A DNA stretch of 64,000 bases from Ruegeria marina. Its GTDB lineage: Bacteria > Pseudomonadota > Alphaproteobacteria > Rhodobacterales > Rhodobacteraceae. This document shows, piece after piece, positions 34,328-42,674 of this stretch (the stretch's first letter is position 1; each line of letters begins with the position of its first letter). The stretch is from the NCBI RefSeq assembly GCF_900101475.1, contig NZ_FMZV01000006.1, positions 62,001 through 126,000 on the forward strand. The letters are read 5' to 3'. The notes beneath the pieces are model-generated. The model did no database searches, had not been told where the DNA came from, and saw only the letters and a program-made list of their open reading frames with translations. The position numbers and the translations under genes are program-made.

Positions 34328-35239
34328 ATGGCCAACGTTGGATTTATCGGTCTGGGTGTCATGGGCGCGCCGATGGCGCTCAACATCCTCAAGGGCGGTC
34401 ATTCGCTCAGCGTGTTCGACCTCAACCCGGACGCGGTCGCGCGCCTGGTCGAGGCTGGCGCAACAGCCTGTTCGTCGCCCCGCGAGGTCGGGGCGGCGAG
34501 CGATTTCGTCGTTACCATGCTGCCCGAGCCGCGCCATGTGCGCGAGGCGATCCTCGGCAAGGACGGCGTTGCAGAGGGGCTGCGCAAGGGCGGCATCGTG
34601 ATCGAGATGAGCACTATCGACCCGAAGACTTCGCAATCGGTGGGCGATGAACTGCGCAAGCGCGGCATGAACCTTGTCGACAGCCCGGTGGGCAAGACCT
34701 CGGAACATGCGGTGACCGGCACGCTGACGCTGATGATCGGCGGCGAGCCGGAAGCGATCGCCAGGGCCGAGCCGGTGCTCGACTGCATGGGCAACGAGAA
34801 ATACTATTGCGGCGGCCCCGGCATGGGGCACGCGATGAAGATCACCAACAACGTGCTGGCGACCACGATCATGGTAGCCAATACCGAGGCGCTGGCGATG
34901 GGTCTGAAATGCGGCCTGACGCTGGAGTTGATGCAAAGCGTGATGAAAAACACCATGGCCTGGAACAGCCAGTTTTCGACGGCCATGCCGAAGAAAGGTT
35001 TTCTGGGGGACGACAGCCCCGGTTTCGCGATCCGTCTGGCCGCCAAGGATGTGCGCCTGGCCTGCGAGCTGGAGGAAAGCCTCGGCATTCCGTCACGGAT
35101 CGGCCGGGGTGGACTGGCGGCGCTCGATGCCGCCATCGTGGCGGGCTACGGCGACCGCGATACCGCGCGGCTGATGTTCATGCTCGAAGAAAAGCTTGGC
35201 GTCGAGGCGCGCCAGCAGCCGGTCAAGAAGGCCGGTTGA
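34328..35239 (+). CDS. Beta-hydroxyacid dehydrogenase, YihU-like (sulfolactaldehyde reductase-like)
   Basis: NAD(P)-dependent 3-hydroxyisobutyrate-dehydrogenase-family protein, 303 residues. Rossmann motif GLGVMG (8-13) and catalytic Lys171 with Asn175 (KITNN). The substrate loop reads DSPVGKTSEHAVTGTL (118-133). Standard family members have a Gly-rich GG..GA..GTL form here. From memory, the E. coli sulfolactaldehyde reductase YihU has DVPVGRTSANAITGTL, and GGPGMG ahead of the catalytic Lys is also shared. Lys123 takes the place of the YihU Arg. This points to a sulfonated or otherwise acidic C3 substrate. The following lyase genes fit that idea. Confidence 0.8.
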   Translation: MANVGFIGLGVMGAPMALNILKGGHSLSVFDLNPDAVARLVEAGATACSSPREVGAASDFVVTMLPEPRHVREAILGKDGVAEGLRKGGIVIEMSTIDPKTSQSVGDELRKRGMNLVDSPVGKTSEHAVTGTLTLMIGGEPEAIARAEPVLDCMGNEKYYCGGPGMGHAMKITNNVLATTIMVANTEALAMGLKCGLTLELMQSVMKNTMAWNSQFSTAMPKKGFLGDDSPGFAIRLAAKDVRLACELEESLGIPSRIGRGGLAALDAAIVAGYGDRDTARLMFMLEEKLGVEARQQPVKKAG

Positions 35240-35263
35240 GAAAGGGCGCGCAGGGTCGGGACG

Positions 35264-36421
35264 ATGACCACCTTCGAGGGATATCACCGGCCAGACGGCC
35301 GCGTCGGCATCCGCAACCGGCTGTTGATCCTGTCGGTGGGGGGGCTTACAGGCCCGGCCTGCCGCCGGATCGCCGCCGGGCTGCGCGATGCAGCCGTTGT
35401 CGTGCTGCCTTACGAGGCCGGGCTGATCGGCGAGGACAAGGCGATCCACGACCGCGCGGCGCTGGGGCTTGCATCCCATCCCAATGTCGGCGCGGCGTTG
35501 CTTGTCGGTGACAACCCGGCAGTGCTGGAGGAACTGGCGTCCGGGCTCGCGACCCGCCGGGTGCCGCATGTCGCGCTCAGCATGGACGCGTGCGGCAACG
35601 ACACCTTCACCCTGGTCGAACGCGGTCTGCGCGCAGGCGCCGGGCTTGTCCGCGCCATGTCGCGCCAACGCCGTGCGCCCGCGCCGCTGTCGGCACTGGT
35701 TCTGGGTCTGGAATGCGGGCGCTCCGATCCCAGTTCGGGGCTGGTGGCCAACCCGCTGCTGGGCCGCGTTTCCGACCGGCTCGTCGATGCCGGCGGCACC
35801 GCGATCCTGGGGGAAACCACCGAATGGCTGGGTGCCGAACACCTGCTGGCGGCCCGCGCCCGGACGCCCGGTGTCGCGGACGCCATCACCACGGCAGTGA
35901 AGCGGCGCGAACAGGCGGCCATCGCCGCGGGCGTCGATCTGCTGGGGCGCAACCCGACGCCGACCAATATCGCCTCGGGATTGACCACCATCGAGGAGAA
36001 ATCGCTGGGCAGCACCGCCAAGTCGGGCGCCCGGCCCATCGAGGGCGTGCTCGGCTACGCCGAGGCGCCGGCCCATCCCGGACTCTGGCTGATGGATGCG
36101 CCGGCCTTTGCACCGGAATCCCTGACCGGTTTCGTCGCGGCGGGGGCGCAGGCGATCCTGTTCACCACCGGCGTCGGCAATTCCTATGTCTCGGCCCTGG
36201 CGCCGACGATCAAGGTCAGCGCCAACCCGGAAAGTTGCGCCCGGCTGAAAGAGCAATTCGATTTCTGCGCCGATGCCACGCTTTCCGGGCAGGAGGAGCC
36301 CGAGGCGCTGACAGATGGGCTGCTGGCGACGCTGCAAGGCGTCGCCAGCGGCGATCTCACCTGGGGCGAGATTCTGGGTGAGGGCGACGAAGTGGTCAGC
36401 CGGTTCGGTGCCGCGTTATGA
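35264..36421 (+). CDS. UxaA-family lyase, large subunit (SuyB-like)
   Basis: A 385-residue protein equivalent to the C-terminal part of altronate/galactarate dehydratases, encoded apart from its SAF domain as in (R)-sulfolactate sulfo-lyase SuyAB. Family motifs: GYHRPDGRVGIRNRLLI at the start, MDACGND, LGLECGRSDPSSGLVANP (usual CGGSD), NPTPTNIASGLTTIEEKSLG and FTTGVGNSYVSALAPTIKV. Conserved Cys (DACGND, LECGRSD) could bind iron. Expected chemistry is beta-elimination of water, or of sulfite from sulfolactate giving pyruvate. Separation into two genes favours, but does not prove, the SuyAB type. The stop overlaps the small-subunit start. Confidence 0.8.
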   Translation: MTTFEGYHRPDGRVGIRNRLLILSVGGLTGPACRRIAAGLRDAAVVVLPYEAGLIGEDKAIHDRAALGLASHPNVGAALLVGDNPAVLEELASGLATRRVPHVALSMDACGNDTFTLVERGLRAGAGLVRAMSRQRRAPAPLSALVLGLECGRSDPSSGLVANPLLGRVSDRLVDAGGTAILGETTEWLGAEHLLAARARTPGVADAITTAVKRREQAAIAAGVDLLGRNPTPTNIASGLTTIEEKSLGSTAKSGARPIEGVLGYAEAPAHPGLWLMDAPAFAPESLTGFVAAGAQAILFTTGVGNSYVSALAPTIKVSANPESCARLKEQFDFCADATLSGQEEPEALTDGLLATLQGVASGDLTWGEILGEGDEVVSRFGAAL

Positions 36422-36729
36422 CAGCTCAGGATAGACGCCCGGGCTTCGACGCCATTGCCCTTGACCAGGGCGACAACGTCGCCACCGCGTTGCGCCCCTT
36501 GTCGGGTGGCGAAATCGTTCGCATCCGCGGGCGCGGAGACGAAGCGAAAGTCGTTCTGCGCGACCCTATACCGTTCGGCCACAAACTGGCGCTTGCAACA
36601 ATCGAGGCCAACGCGCCGGTTCTGAAATATGGCACCCCCATCGGCCGGGCCACCGCCCGGATCGAACCGGGCGCCCACGTGCACACCCACAACCTGATCA
36701 GCGACCGGGCCCGCCCGAACGCCGACTGA
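36418..36729 (+). CDS. UxaA-family lyase, small SAF-domain subunit (SuyA-like)
   Basis: A 103-residue SAF-domain protein corresponding to the N-terminal part of UxaA and to SuyA. The core runs from residue 10, with IPFGHKLAL in the middle, KYGTPIGRATARIEPG and the terminal VHTHN motif; the last is the usual end of UxaA N domains. It starts within the stop codon of the large subunit (ATGA), so both are made together. The order large-then-small is the reverse of the domain order in one-piece family members. Confidence 0.82.
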   Translation: MTAQDRRPGFDAIALDQGDNVATALRPLSGGEIVRIRGRGDEAKVVLRDPIPFGHKLALATIEANAPVLKYGTPIGRATARIEPGAHVHTHNLISDRARPNAD

Positions 36730-36788
36730 CAGGTCCAGAGACAACAGTGCCCGGCACCAGGCCGGCACCCATCAGAGAAGGACGCATC

Positions 36789-37901
36789 ATGGCGGCTCGA
36801 CGCGCAAACGCACTCAAGATAGCGGTGATCGCTGGCGATGGTATCGGCAAGGAGGTCATGCCCGAAGGGTTGCGGGTGCTCCGCGCCGCCGCCGAGCGTT
36901 TCGGGCTAGATATCACCTTCGATGAATTCCCGTTCTCGTCTTGGGACTATTACGAACAGCACGGCCGCATGCTGCCCGTTGACTGGAAAGACCAGATCGG
37001 CGGACATGATGCGATCTATTTCGGTGCTGTCGGCTGGCCCGAAAAGATCGCCGACCATGTCTCTCTCTGGGGGTCGCTCTTGCTGTTCCGGCGGGAATTC
37101 GACCAGTATGTCAACCTGCGACCCGTGCGCCTGATGCCGGGTGTCCCGTCGCCGTTGGCCGGGCGCAAGCCCGGCGACATCGACTTCTACGTGGTGCGCG
37201 AGAACACCGAGGGCGAATATTCGTCGATCGGCGGTCGCATGTTCGAAGGCACCGAGCGCGAAGTGGTGGTTCAGGAAACCGTGATGAGCCGGGTCGGCGT
37301 CGACCGTATCCTGCGCTTTGCCTTCGAACTGGCCCGGCGTACCCCGAAGAAGCACCTGACCTCGGCCACCAAGTCCAACGGCATCGCCATTACCATGCCC
37401 TATTGGGACGAACGGGTGGAAGCGATGGCGAAGCATTATCCGGATGTGAAATGGGACAAGTATCACATCGACATCCTGACCGCGCATTTCGTGCTGAACC
37501 CGCAGCGGTTCAACGTGGTGGTCGCCTCCAACTTGTTTGGCGACATCCTTTCCGATCTCGGTCCGGCCTGCACCGGCACCATCGGTATCGCGCCGTCGGG
37601 CAACATCAACCCTGCGGGTGACTTCCCGTCACTGTTTGAGCCAGTTCACGGATCGGCCCCCGATATCGCTGGTCAGGGCATTGCCAACCCGGTGGGGCAG
37701 ATCTGGGCCGGGGCCATGATGCTGGACCATCTCGGCCATGCCCAGGCAGCAGCGGCGATCGTCCGGGCCATCGAGGAAGTTCTGGCGCAAAAACCCTTGC
37801 GCACCCGCGATCTGGGCGGGCTGGCCGATACCGAAACCTGCGGCGCGGCGATTGCTGACGCGGTCGCGCGGTCCGCGGATCGGGCCGCGATTCCGGCCTG
37901 A
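36789..37901 (+). CDS. Tartrate / D-malate dehydrogenase (decarboxylating), TtuC/DmlA-like
   Basis: A 370-residue beta-decarboxylating dehydrogenase, homologous to isopropylmalate dehydrogenase but of the TtuC/DmlA branch: FGAVGWPEKIADHVSLWGSL and RREFDQYVNLRPVR match E. coli DmlA closely from memory. Catalytic Tyr144 (ENTEGEYS), Lys195 (SATKSNG) and metal ligands Asp228, Asp252 and Asp256 (NLFGDILSDLGP) are present. It oxidises D-malate to pyruvate and CO2, or tartrate to oxaloglycolate or glycerate. The start at 36789 has AAGGA. Its place beside a UxaA-type lyase suggests a C4 hydroxyacid branch that converges on pyruvate. Confidence 0.88.
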   Translation: MAARRANALKIAVIAGDGIGKEVMPEGLRVLRAAAERFGLDITFDEFPFSSWDYYEQHGRMLPVDWKDQIGGHDAIYFGAVGWPEKIADHVSLWGSLLLFRREFDQYVNLRPVRLMPGVPSPLAGRKPGDIDFYVVRENTEGEYSSIGGRMFEGTEREVVVQETVMSRVGVDRILRFAFELARRTPKKHLTSATKSNGIAITMPYWDERVEAMAKHYPDVKWDKYHIDILTAHFVLNPQRFNVVVASNLFGDILSDLGPACTGTIGIAPSGNINPAGDFPSLFEPVHGSAPDIAGQGIANPVGQIWAGAMMLDHLGHAQAAAAIVRAIEEVLAQKPLRTRDLGGLADTETCGAAIADAVARSADRAAIPA

Positions 37902-37913
37902 GGCGGCGCGGCA

Positions 37914-38741
37914 ATGGGCAGCGCGGACACCGGCATCTGGGAGGCCTATGCCATCGAATACGGCCGCCACGCTGACAGGCAGGTCCATGAGAATTTCACG
38001 GCGCCGCTGCCGTCGGCCTTCCCGCGGGCCGATGCGGCGATGCCTCTGAGTTTCTTCATCTGGCTTCTCAGGTCGGGCGACCGGGTGATTGCCGTCGATA
38101 CCGGCTTTGCCGAGGCCGAGGCCAGGGCGCGCGGCCGCGAGGTTCTGCTTTCGCTTGAAACCGCGCTGGCCGCGCTGGGCATCGCCCGCGACAAGGTTCA
38201 GGATGTGATCCTGACCCACCTGCACTGGGATCACGCCGGCAATCACGATCTTTTCCCGCAGGCGCGCCTGCATGTGCAGGCGGTCGAGATGGCCTATTGC
38301 ACCGGTCCCTGCATGTGCCACGCGGCCTTGCGCAAACCCTATGATCCGGCCTCGGTCGCCGCGCTGGTTAAGCGGGTTCATGCCGGCCATGTGCAGTTTC
38401 ACGAGGGCAGGGCCGAGATCGCGCCGGGGGTCTTCGTCCACCTCGTCGGCGGCCACACAAGGGGCCTGCAGGTGGTCACCGCCGAAACCCGGCGCGGACG
38501 GCTGGTGCTGGCCTCGGACGCGGTGCATTACTACGCCAATGCCGAACTGGAGCATCCCTTTCCTCTGATACATGACGCCGAGGCGATGCTGGAAGGCTTC
38601 CGGACGGTCAAGCGGCTGGCGCCCAGCCCTGCGCATATCGTGGCGGGGCACGATCCGCTGGTGCTGGAACGGTTCGCCCCGGTCGATGCCGCCGGGCTGC
38701 CCGGTATCGTGCGGCTGGATATCGAGCCTGCCCGCTCCTAG
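37914..38741 (+). CDS. Metallo-beta-lactamase fold hydrolase, lactonase-like
   Basis: A 275-residue MBL-fold protein. The dimetal motif HLHWDH (102-107), a later His in GGHTRG, the bridging Asp in LASDA and a final His in AGHD are in place. The layout (N-terminal DTGFAEAEA, long insertion before the metal motif, VDTG strand) resembles N-acyl-homoserine lactonase/AttM-like and gamma-butyrolactone hydrolases. In a catabolic operon it probably opens a lactone or cleaves an ester rather than quenching a signal. It starts 12 bp after the dehydrogenase. Its TAG overlaps the TAG of the convergent GntR gene (shared CTAG). Confidence 0.82.
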   Translation: MGSADTGIWEAYAIEYGRHADRQVHENFTAPLPSAFPRADAAMPLSFFIWLLRSGDRVIAVDTGFAEAEARARGREVLLSLETALAALGIARDKVQDVILTHLHWDHAGNHDLFPQARLHVQAVEMAYCTGPCMCHAALRKPYDPASVAALVKRVHAGHVQFHEGRAEIAPGVFVHLVGGHTRGLQVVTAETRRGRLVLASDAVHYYANAELEHPFPLIHDAEAMLEGFRTVKRLAPSPAHIVAGHDPLVLERFAPVDAAGLPGIVRLDIEPARS

Positions 38742-39493
38742 GGGCGGTGCTCCATCATTCGGATGCGCGCCTGTTCAAGATGTTCTGTCATCAGTTTGCG
38801 GGCCAGTTCTGCATTCTGGCTTTCGATCGCCTGATACATGCCAAGGTGCTCGCTCCAGACCTTCTTGGCCCGTTCGAGATGATCGAAACGCGCCAGGTAG
38901 CGCACCAGGTTCACGGCGTTGTCGACATCGTATTCGACGGCCGAGATCGCATCGACGAACCGGCGATTTCCGCTGGCGGTGGCAACCGCGTGGTGAAACT
39001 TGAAATCGAGATGCCGGCCCACCTTGCCACCCTTGACGGAATAGGCTTCGAAATCGTCTACAGCGGCCTTGATCATGGCGAGGTCGGCATCGCTGCGCCG
39101 CTGGGCCGCGAAATAGGCGGCCGCCGGTTCGATCACCTTGCGAAACTCCAGGTTCATCAGGATCTCGCGCAGGCGGCCATCGGTGAAACCACCTTCGTTC
39201 GCCAGTTTCTTGCGCCGTTTCACGAATGACCCCGATCCGCGCCGCGAGTCGATCAGATCATCCTCGCGCAGCCGCTCGAGCGCCTTGCGCACGACGGGGC
39301 GTGAAATGCCGAACAGCTCGCAAAGCTCGTTCTCGGACGGCAGCTGTTCGCCTTCGCCATAGGCGCCAATGGTGATCTGGTGAAACAGATAGGCATAAGC
39401 CTGGTCTGCATAGCTCGTGCGATTGAGCGTCGCCTTGCTGCGATCGGGCGGGAAGCCGACCGCCTCCTTCAATGCAGATTTGCCTTTGGCCAC
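38738..39493 (-). CDS. GntR (FadR subfamily) transcriptional regulator
   Basis: Winged-HTH regulator with a helical FCD ligand domain. The HTH lies in the first 85 residues (FHQITIGAYGEGEQLPSENE, then ISRPVVRKALERLREDDLI); the FCD part has the metal-site residues in HLDFKFHHAVA and the late SEHLGMYQAI. I prefer a GTG start at 39493, giving 251 residues, because GGAGGG sits 4 bp ahead of it. An ATG at 39514 has no ribosome binding site and lies in the operator region. It probably senses the acid degraded by the neighbouring operon and represses it and itself. Confidence 0.87.
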   Translation of the reverse strand: MAKGKSALKEAVGFPPDRSKATLNRTSYADQAYAYLFHQITIGAYGEGEQLPSENELCELFGISRPVVRKALERLREDDLIDSRRGSGSFVKRRKKLANEGGFTDGRLREILMNLEFRKVIEPAAAYFAAQRRSDADLAMIKAAVDDFEAYSVKGGKVGRHLDFKFHHAVATASGNRRFVDAISAVEYDVDNAVNLVRYLARFDHLERAKKVWSEHLGMYQAIESQNAELARKLMTEHLEQARIRMMEHRP

Positions 39494-39518
39494 GTCACCC
39501 TCCGGATTCGGCATAACA

Positions 39519-39535
39519 TGTAAACTTACTTTACA
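39519..39535. promoter_or_regulatory. Candidate GntR operator
   Basis: A perfect dyad TGTAAA-N5-TTTACA lies 26 bp upstream of the GTG start of the GntR gene. AACATGTAA overlaps its left arm and recurs exactly at 28320-28328. The symmetry and position suggest autoregulation. Confidence 0.55.
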
Positions 39536-39638
39536 ACGTAGTGGCTACCGAAGGCAAATCAACAAAAAAGAACAACATGCTGCAAAAGCCGCGACTGCCA
39601 AGGCGCCAAGAATTGTTCCCAGATCACCGGCCTTCCGA

Positions 39639-40103
39639 TCATGGCGGGACCGGAAGCGCGGTCTTGTATTTAACCTGTTTCAAGGCGAAGCTCGACTTGA
39701 TGTTGGCAACTCCGGGGATGGTGGTCAACTCCCGGACGATGAAACGCTGCAAGCTTTCGATATCCTTGACGACGAGGCGCACAAGGTAATCGCTGTCGCC
39801 TGTCATAAGGTAGCATTCCATGACTTCATCGAAAGCCCGCATCCTGGATTCGAAATCGGCAAGCCCACGTTCCGTCTGCCGTTCCAGCGTCACCTGGATG
39901 AAGACGCTCAGCCCCAAACCCAGCGCTTCAGGCTTCACCAGGGCCACGTAGCGGTCGATCGTGCCCGACTTTTCCAGCGCCTTGACCCGCGCAAGACAGG
40001 GGGACGGGGAAAGATTGATGCGTGCTGCAAGGTCGACGTTCGTCAGTCGACCATGCTTCTGAAGCTCGGTCAATATCCTGCGATCTGTCGCATCTAGAGT
40101 CAT
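39639..40103 (-). CDS. Lrp/AsnC family transcriptional regulator
   Basis: A 154-residue Lrp-type regulator: N-terminal HTH (DATDRRILTELQKHGRLTN and ARINLSPSPCLARVKALE) and C-terminal RAM domain ending in PGVANIKSSFALK. The ATG at 40103 (MTLD) is better spaced from AGGAA than the ATG at 40112. It is divergent from the E1-type thiamine enzyme gene with 153 bp between starts, the usual layout for an Lrp protein that activates an amino- or keto-acid catabolic gene next door. A short palindrome at 40155 lies between them. Confidence 0.88.
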   Translation of the reverse strand: MTLDATDRRILTELQKHGRLTNVDLAARINLSPSPCLARVKALEKSGTIDRYVALVKPEALGLGLSVFIQVTLERQTERGLADFESRMRAFDEVMECYLMTGDSDYLVRLVVKDIESLQRFIVRELTTIPGVANIKSSFALKQVKYKTALPVPP

Positions 40104-40154
40104 TTGCCGCATTTCCTGCTGTTAAGTCTCCTGAACAATGCCGAATCTGCCAAA

Positions 40155-40165
40155 ACTTGTAAAGT
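40155..40165. promoter_or_regulatory. Short palindrome between the Lrp and E1 genes
   Basis: ACTT-GTA-AAGT is a perfect 11-bp palindrome in the divergent region, a possible Lrp-type half-site pair. It is short and could be chance. Confidence 0.3.
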
Positions 40166-40256
40166 TCGCAGCCACCTTTAGCAGCACTTGCGGCCCGTCC
40201 CAGGGCAGGATGACAGGCAAAACAAGCTCGCGACGATGCGCGAAGGAGGCATTGCC

Positions 40257-42641
40257 ATGACCGAAGATGATCTGCACCACCTCGCAACCCTGGAAAAGCG
40301 CCTGTTGTGGCTCTCCAACTGGATGATCCACAATGCCAACCATCTGCGAGAGAAAGACGAGCACGATGTCAAGGTCGGTGGCCACCAGGCCTCCTGCGCC
40401 TCGATGGTGTCGATCATGACGGCGCTCTATTTCTCGGCGCTGCGCCCAGAGGACCGGGTCGCCGTCAAGCCGCATGCCTCGCCGGTGTTTCACGCCATGC
40501 AATACCTGATGGGCAACCAGAGCCTGGAGAACATCCGCAACTTCCGCGCCTTGGGCGGCGCGCAATCCTATCCCTCGCGCACCAAGGACGTGGACGATGT
40601 CGATTTCTCCACCGGTTCGGTGGGCCTTGGCGTGGCGATTACCGCCTTCGCCTCGTTGATCCAGGACTATGTGCAGGCCCACGGCTGGGCGGCGGGCCGG
40701 CCCGAGGGGCGGATGGTGGCGCTGGTCGGCGATGCCGAACTTGACGAAGGCAACATATACGAGTGCTTGCAGGAGGGTTGGAAAAACGACCTGCGCAACA
40801 CCTGGTGGATCATCGACTATAACCGCCAGTCGCTCGACGGTGTTGTCCGCGAAGGGCTCTGGCAACGGGTCGAGGGCATTTTCGCCGCGTTCGGATGGCG
40901 CGTCGTGCGTGTGAAATACGGGGTCCTGCAGCGTGCGGCCTTTGCCGAGCCCGGTGGCGAAGCGCTGCGCAACTGGATCGACACTTGCCCCAACGCGCTT
41001 TATTCGGCGCTGACCTTCAAGGGCGGCGCGGCCTGGCGCCAGCGGCTTCTTGACGATCTGGGCGATCAGGGCGACGTGAGCGCCCTGATCGAACGGCGCA
41101 GCGATGCCGAGTTGAATGACCTGATGAACAATCTTGGCGGTCACTGCCTGCGGAGCCTGTCGGAAACCTTCGCCGGCGTGACCGATGATCGCCCCACGGT
41201 TTTCCTTGCCTACACGATCAAGGGATGGGGTACACCGCTGGCCGGCCACAAGGACAACCATGCCGGGTTGATGACTGCGGCCCAGATGGAAACGCTGCAA
41301 ACCGCGCTGGCGGTGCCGCGTGGCGAGGAATGGGAGCCGCTTGCCACCGTCTCCGATCGCCCGGCCTTCCGCGCCTTCCTGGATCGTACGCCGTTCTTCG
41401 CGAAAGGGCCGCGCCGACTGACCGCTGACGCGGTGGCGTCCACCGGACCGGTCTGGCTTGACGAGGCCGTTCAGTCCACCCAAGCCGCTTTTGGCAAGAT
41501 CCTCGACCGGTTGGCGAAATCCGACAGCGACCTTGCCCGGCGCATCCTTACAATGTCGCCCGACGTGACGGTCTCGACCGGGCTCAGCCCCTGGGTCAAC
41601 CGTCGTGGCCTGTTCGCCCGCGATCCGCGTTCGGATACCTTCAAGGCCGAGAACATCCCGTCGAGCCAGAAATGGGTGTTCTCGCCCGAGGGCCAGCATC
41701 TGGAGCTTGGCATCGCCGAGATGAACCTGTTCCTGGCGCTCGGGGCCGCGGGGCTCAGCCATTCGCTGTTCGGCGCGCGGTTGCTGCCGGTGGGAACGGT
41801 CTATGATCCCTTCGTCTGCCGCGGCCTCGATGCGCTCAACTACGCCTGTTACCAGGATGCCCGGTTTATGTTCGCAGGCACGCCCTCGGGCGTCACCCTT
41901 GCACCCGAGGGCGGCGCGCACCAGTCGATCGGCACGCCGCTGATCGGGATGAGCCAGGATGGCCTGGCGTCCTTCGAACCGGCGTTCACCGACGAGTTAT
42001 CGGTGATCATGGACTGGGGTTTCGATTACATGCAGCGGCAGGACGGCAATGATCCCGATCCCCGGACCTGGCTGCCCGACAGCGCCGGGGGCGCGGTCTA
42101 TCTGCGGCTTTCCACCCGGCCTGTCGAACAGGTTCAAGGCCCGCGCGACGACACCTTCCGCCGCGGGGTCACGGATGGCGGCTACTGGCTGCGCCAGCCG
42201 GGCCCGAATGCCGAGGTGGTGATCGTCTACCAGGGCGCCGTGGCCCCTGCCGCGATCGAGGCCGCTGGACGTATCGGCAATGACCGGCGCGATATCGGCG
42301 TGCTGGCGGTCACCTCGGCCGACCGGCTGCATGCCGGATGGGCTGCGGCCGGCCGCGCCCGCGCGACCGGGATCGCAACCGCGCGCTCGCAAATCGAGCG
42401 GCTTCTGGAACACATTCCTCCGCATTGCCTGCTGATCACCGTAGTCGATGGGCATCCGGCCACACTGTCCTGGATCGGTGGCGTTCACGGTCATCGTGTG
42501 GCGGCACTGGGCGTTGACCGGTTCGGACAAAGTGGATCCATCGGAGATTTGCACCGGTATTTCTCGATCGACGCCGATGCCATCGTTTCCGCCGCTTCGG
42601 CAATGTCGTCCGGCCGTCCGCTGCGCTTGTTGGCCGTTTGA
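40257..42641 (+). CDS. Homodimeric E1-type 2-oxoacid dehydrogenase / transketolase-like enzyme
   Basis: A 794-residue thiamine-diphosphate enzyme of the AceE/transketolase class in which both halves are fused. The TPP/Mg region reads GDAELDEGN (158-166) with Asn189 in WIIDYNRQSLDG. The second half holds AEMNLFLALGAAG, EGGAHQSIGTP and a transketolase C domain. AAGGAGG precedes the start. It is shorter than E. coli AceE (887) and close to MdeB-type 2-ketobutyrate dehydrogenase E1 proteins, which also sit beside Lrp-type regulators. No E2 or E3 gene lies nearby. The 2-oxoacid substrate is unknown. Confidence 0.8.
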   Translation: MTEDDLHHLATLEKRLLWLSNWMIHNANHLREKDEHDVKVGGHQASCASMVSIMTALYFSALRPEDRVAVKPHASPVFHAMQYLMGNQSLENIRNFRALGGAQSYPSRTKDVDDVDFSTGSVGLGVAITAFASLIQDYVQAHGWAAGRPEGRMVALVGDAELDEGNIYECLQEGWKNDLRNTWWIIDYNRQSLDGVVREGLWQRVEGIFAAFGWRVVRVKYGVLQRAAFAEPGGEALRNWIDTCPNALYSALTFKGGAAWRQRLLDDLGDQGDVSALIERRSDAELNDLMNNLGGHCLRSLSETFAGVTDDRPTVFLAYTIKGWGTPLAGHKDNHAGLMTAAQMETLQTALAVPRGEEWEPLATVSDRPAFRAFLDRTPFFAKGPRRLTADAVASTGPVWLDEAVQSTQAAFGKILDRLAKSDSDLARRILTMSPDVTVSTGLSPWVNRRGLFARDPRSDTFKAENIPSSQKWVFSPEGQHLELGIAEMNLFLALGAAGLSHSLFGARLLPVGTVYDPFVCRGLDALNYACYQDARFMFAGTPSGVTLAPEGGAHQSIGTPLIGMSQDGLASFEPAFTDELSVIMDWGFDYMQRQDGNDPDPRTWLPDSAGGAVYLRLSTRPVEQVQGPRDDTFRRGVTDGGYWLRQPGPNAEVVIVYQGAVAPAAIEAAGRIGNDRRDIGVLAVTSADRLHAGWAAAGRARATGIATARSQIERLLEHIPPHCLLITVVDGHPATLSWIGGVHGHRVAALGVDRFGQSGSIGDLHRYFSIDADAIVSAASAMSSGRPLRLLAV

Positions 42642-42650
42642 AGCAGGGCA

Positions 42651-42674
42651 CCCGCCGCGCGTCGTCGCGGCGGG
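42651..42674 (+). terminator. Terminator after the E1-type gene
   Basis: A perfect 9-bp stem CCCGCCGCG / CGCGGCGGG with a 6-nt loop, followed by TTCGTCC, 10 bp after the stop. The rest of the 294-bp gap to gcvH shows no gene and no recognisable riboswitch. Confidence 0.65.

Noticed and set aside
35264-36729. Naming the split UxaA-type lyase suyA/suyB outright
   Set aside because: The two-gene form and the neighbours suggest it, but UxaA-family small and large subunits also serve other hydroxyacids, and no sulfite-handling genes are visible.
37914-38741. Assigning the MBL-fold protein as a quorum-quenching AHL lactonase
   Set aside because: The metal motif fits, but the operon context is catabolic and lactonases for other substrates share the same motif.
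40122-41921. Long minus-strand frame opposite the E1-type enzyme (599 codons)
   Set aside because: Antisense to a clear thiamine-enzyme coding region; no domain pattern.
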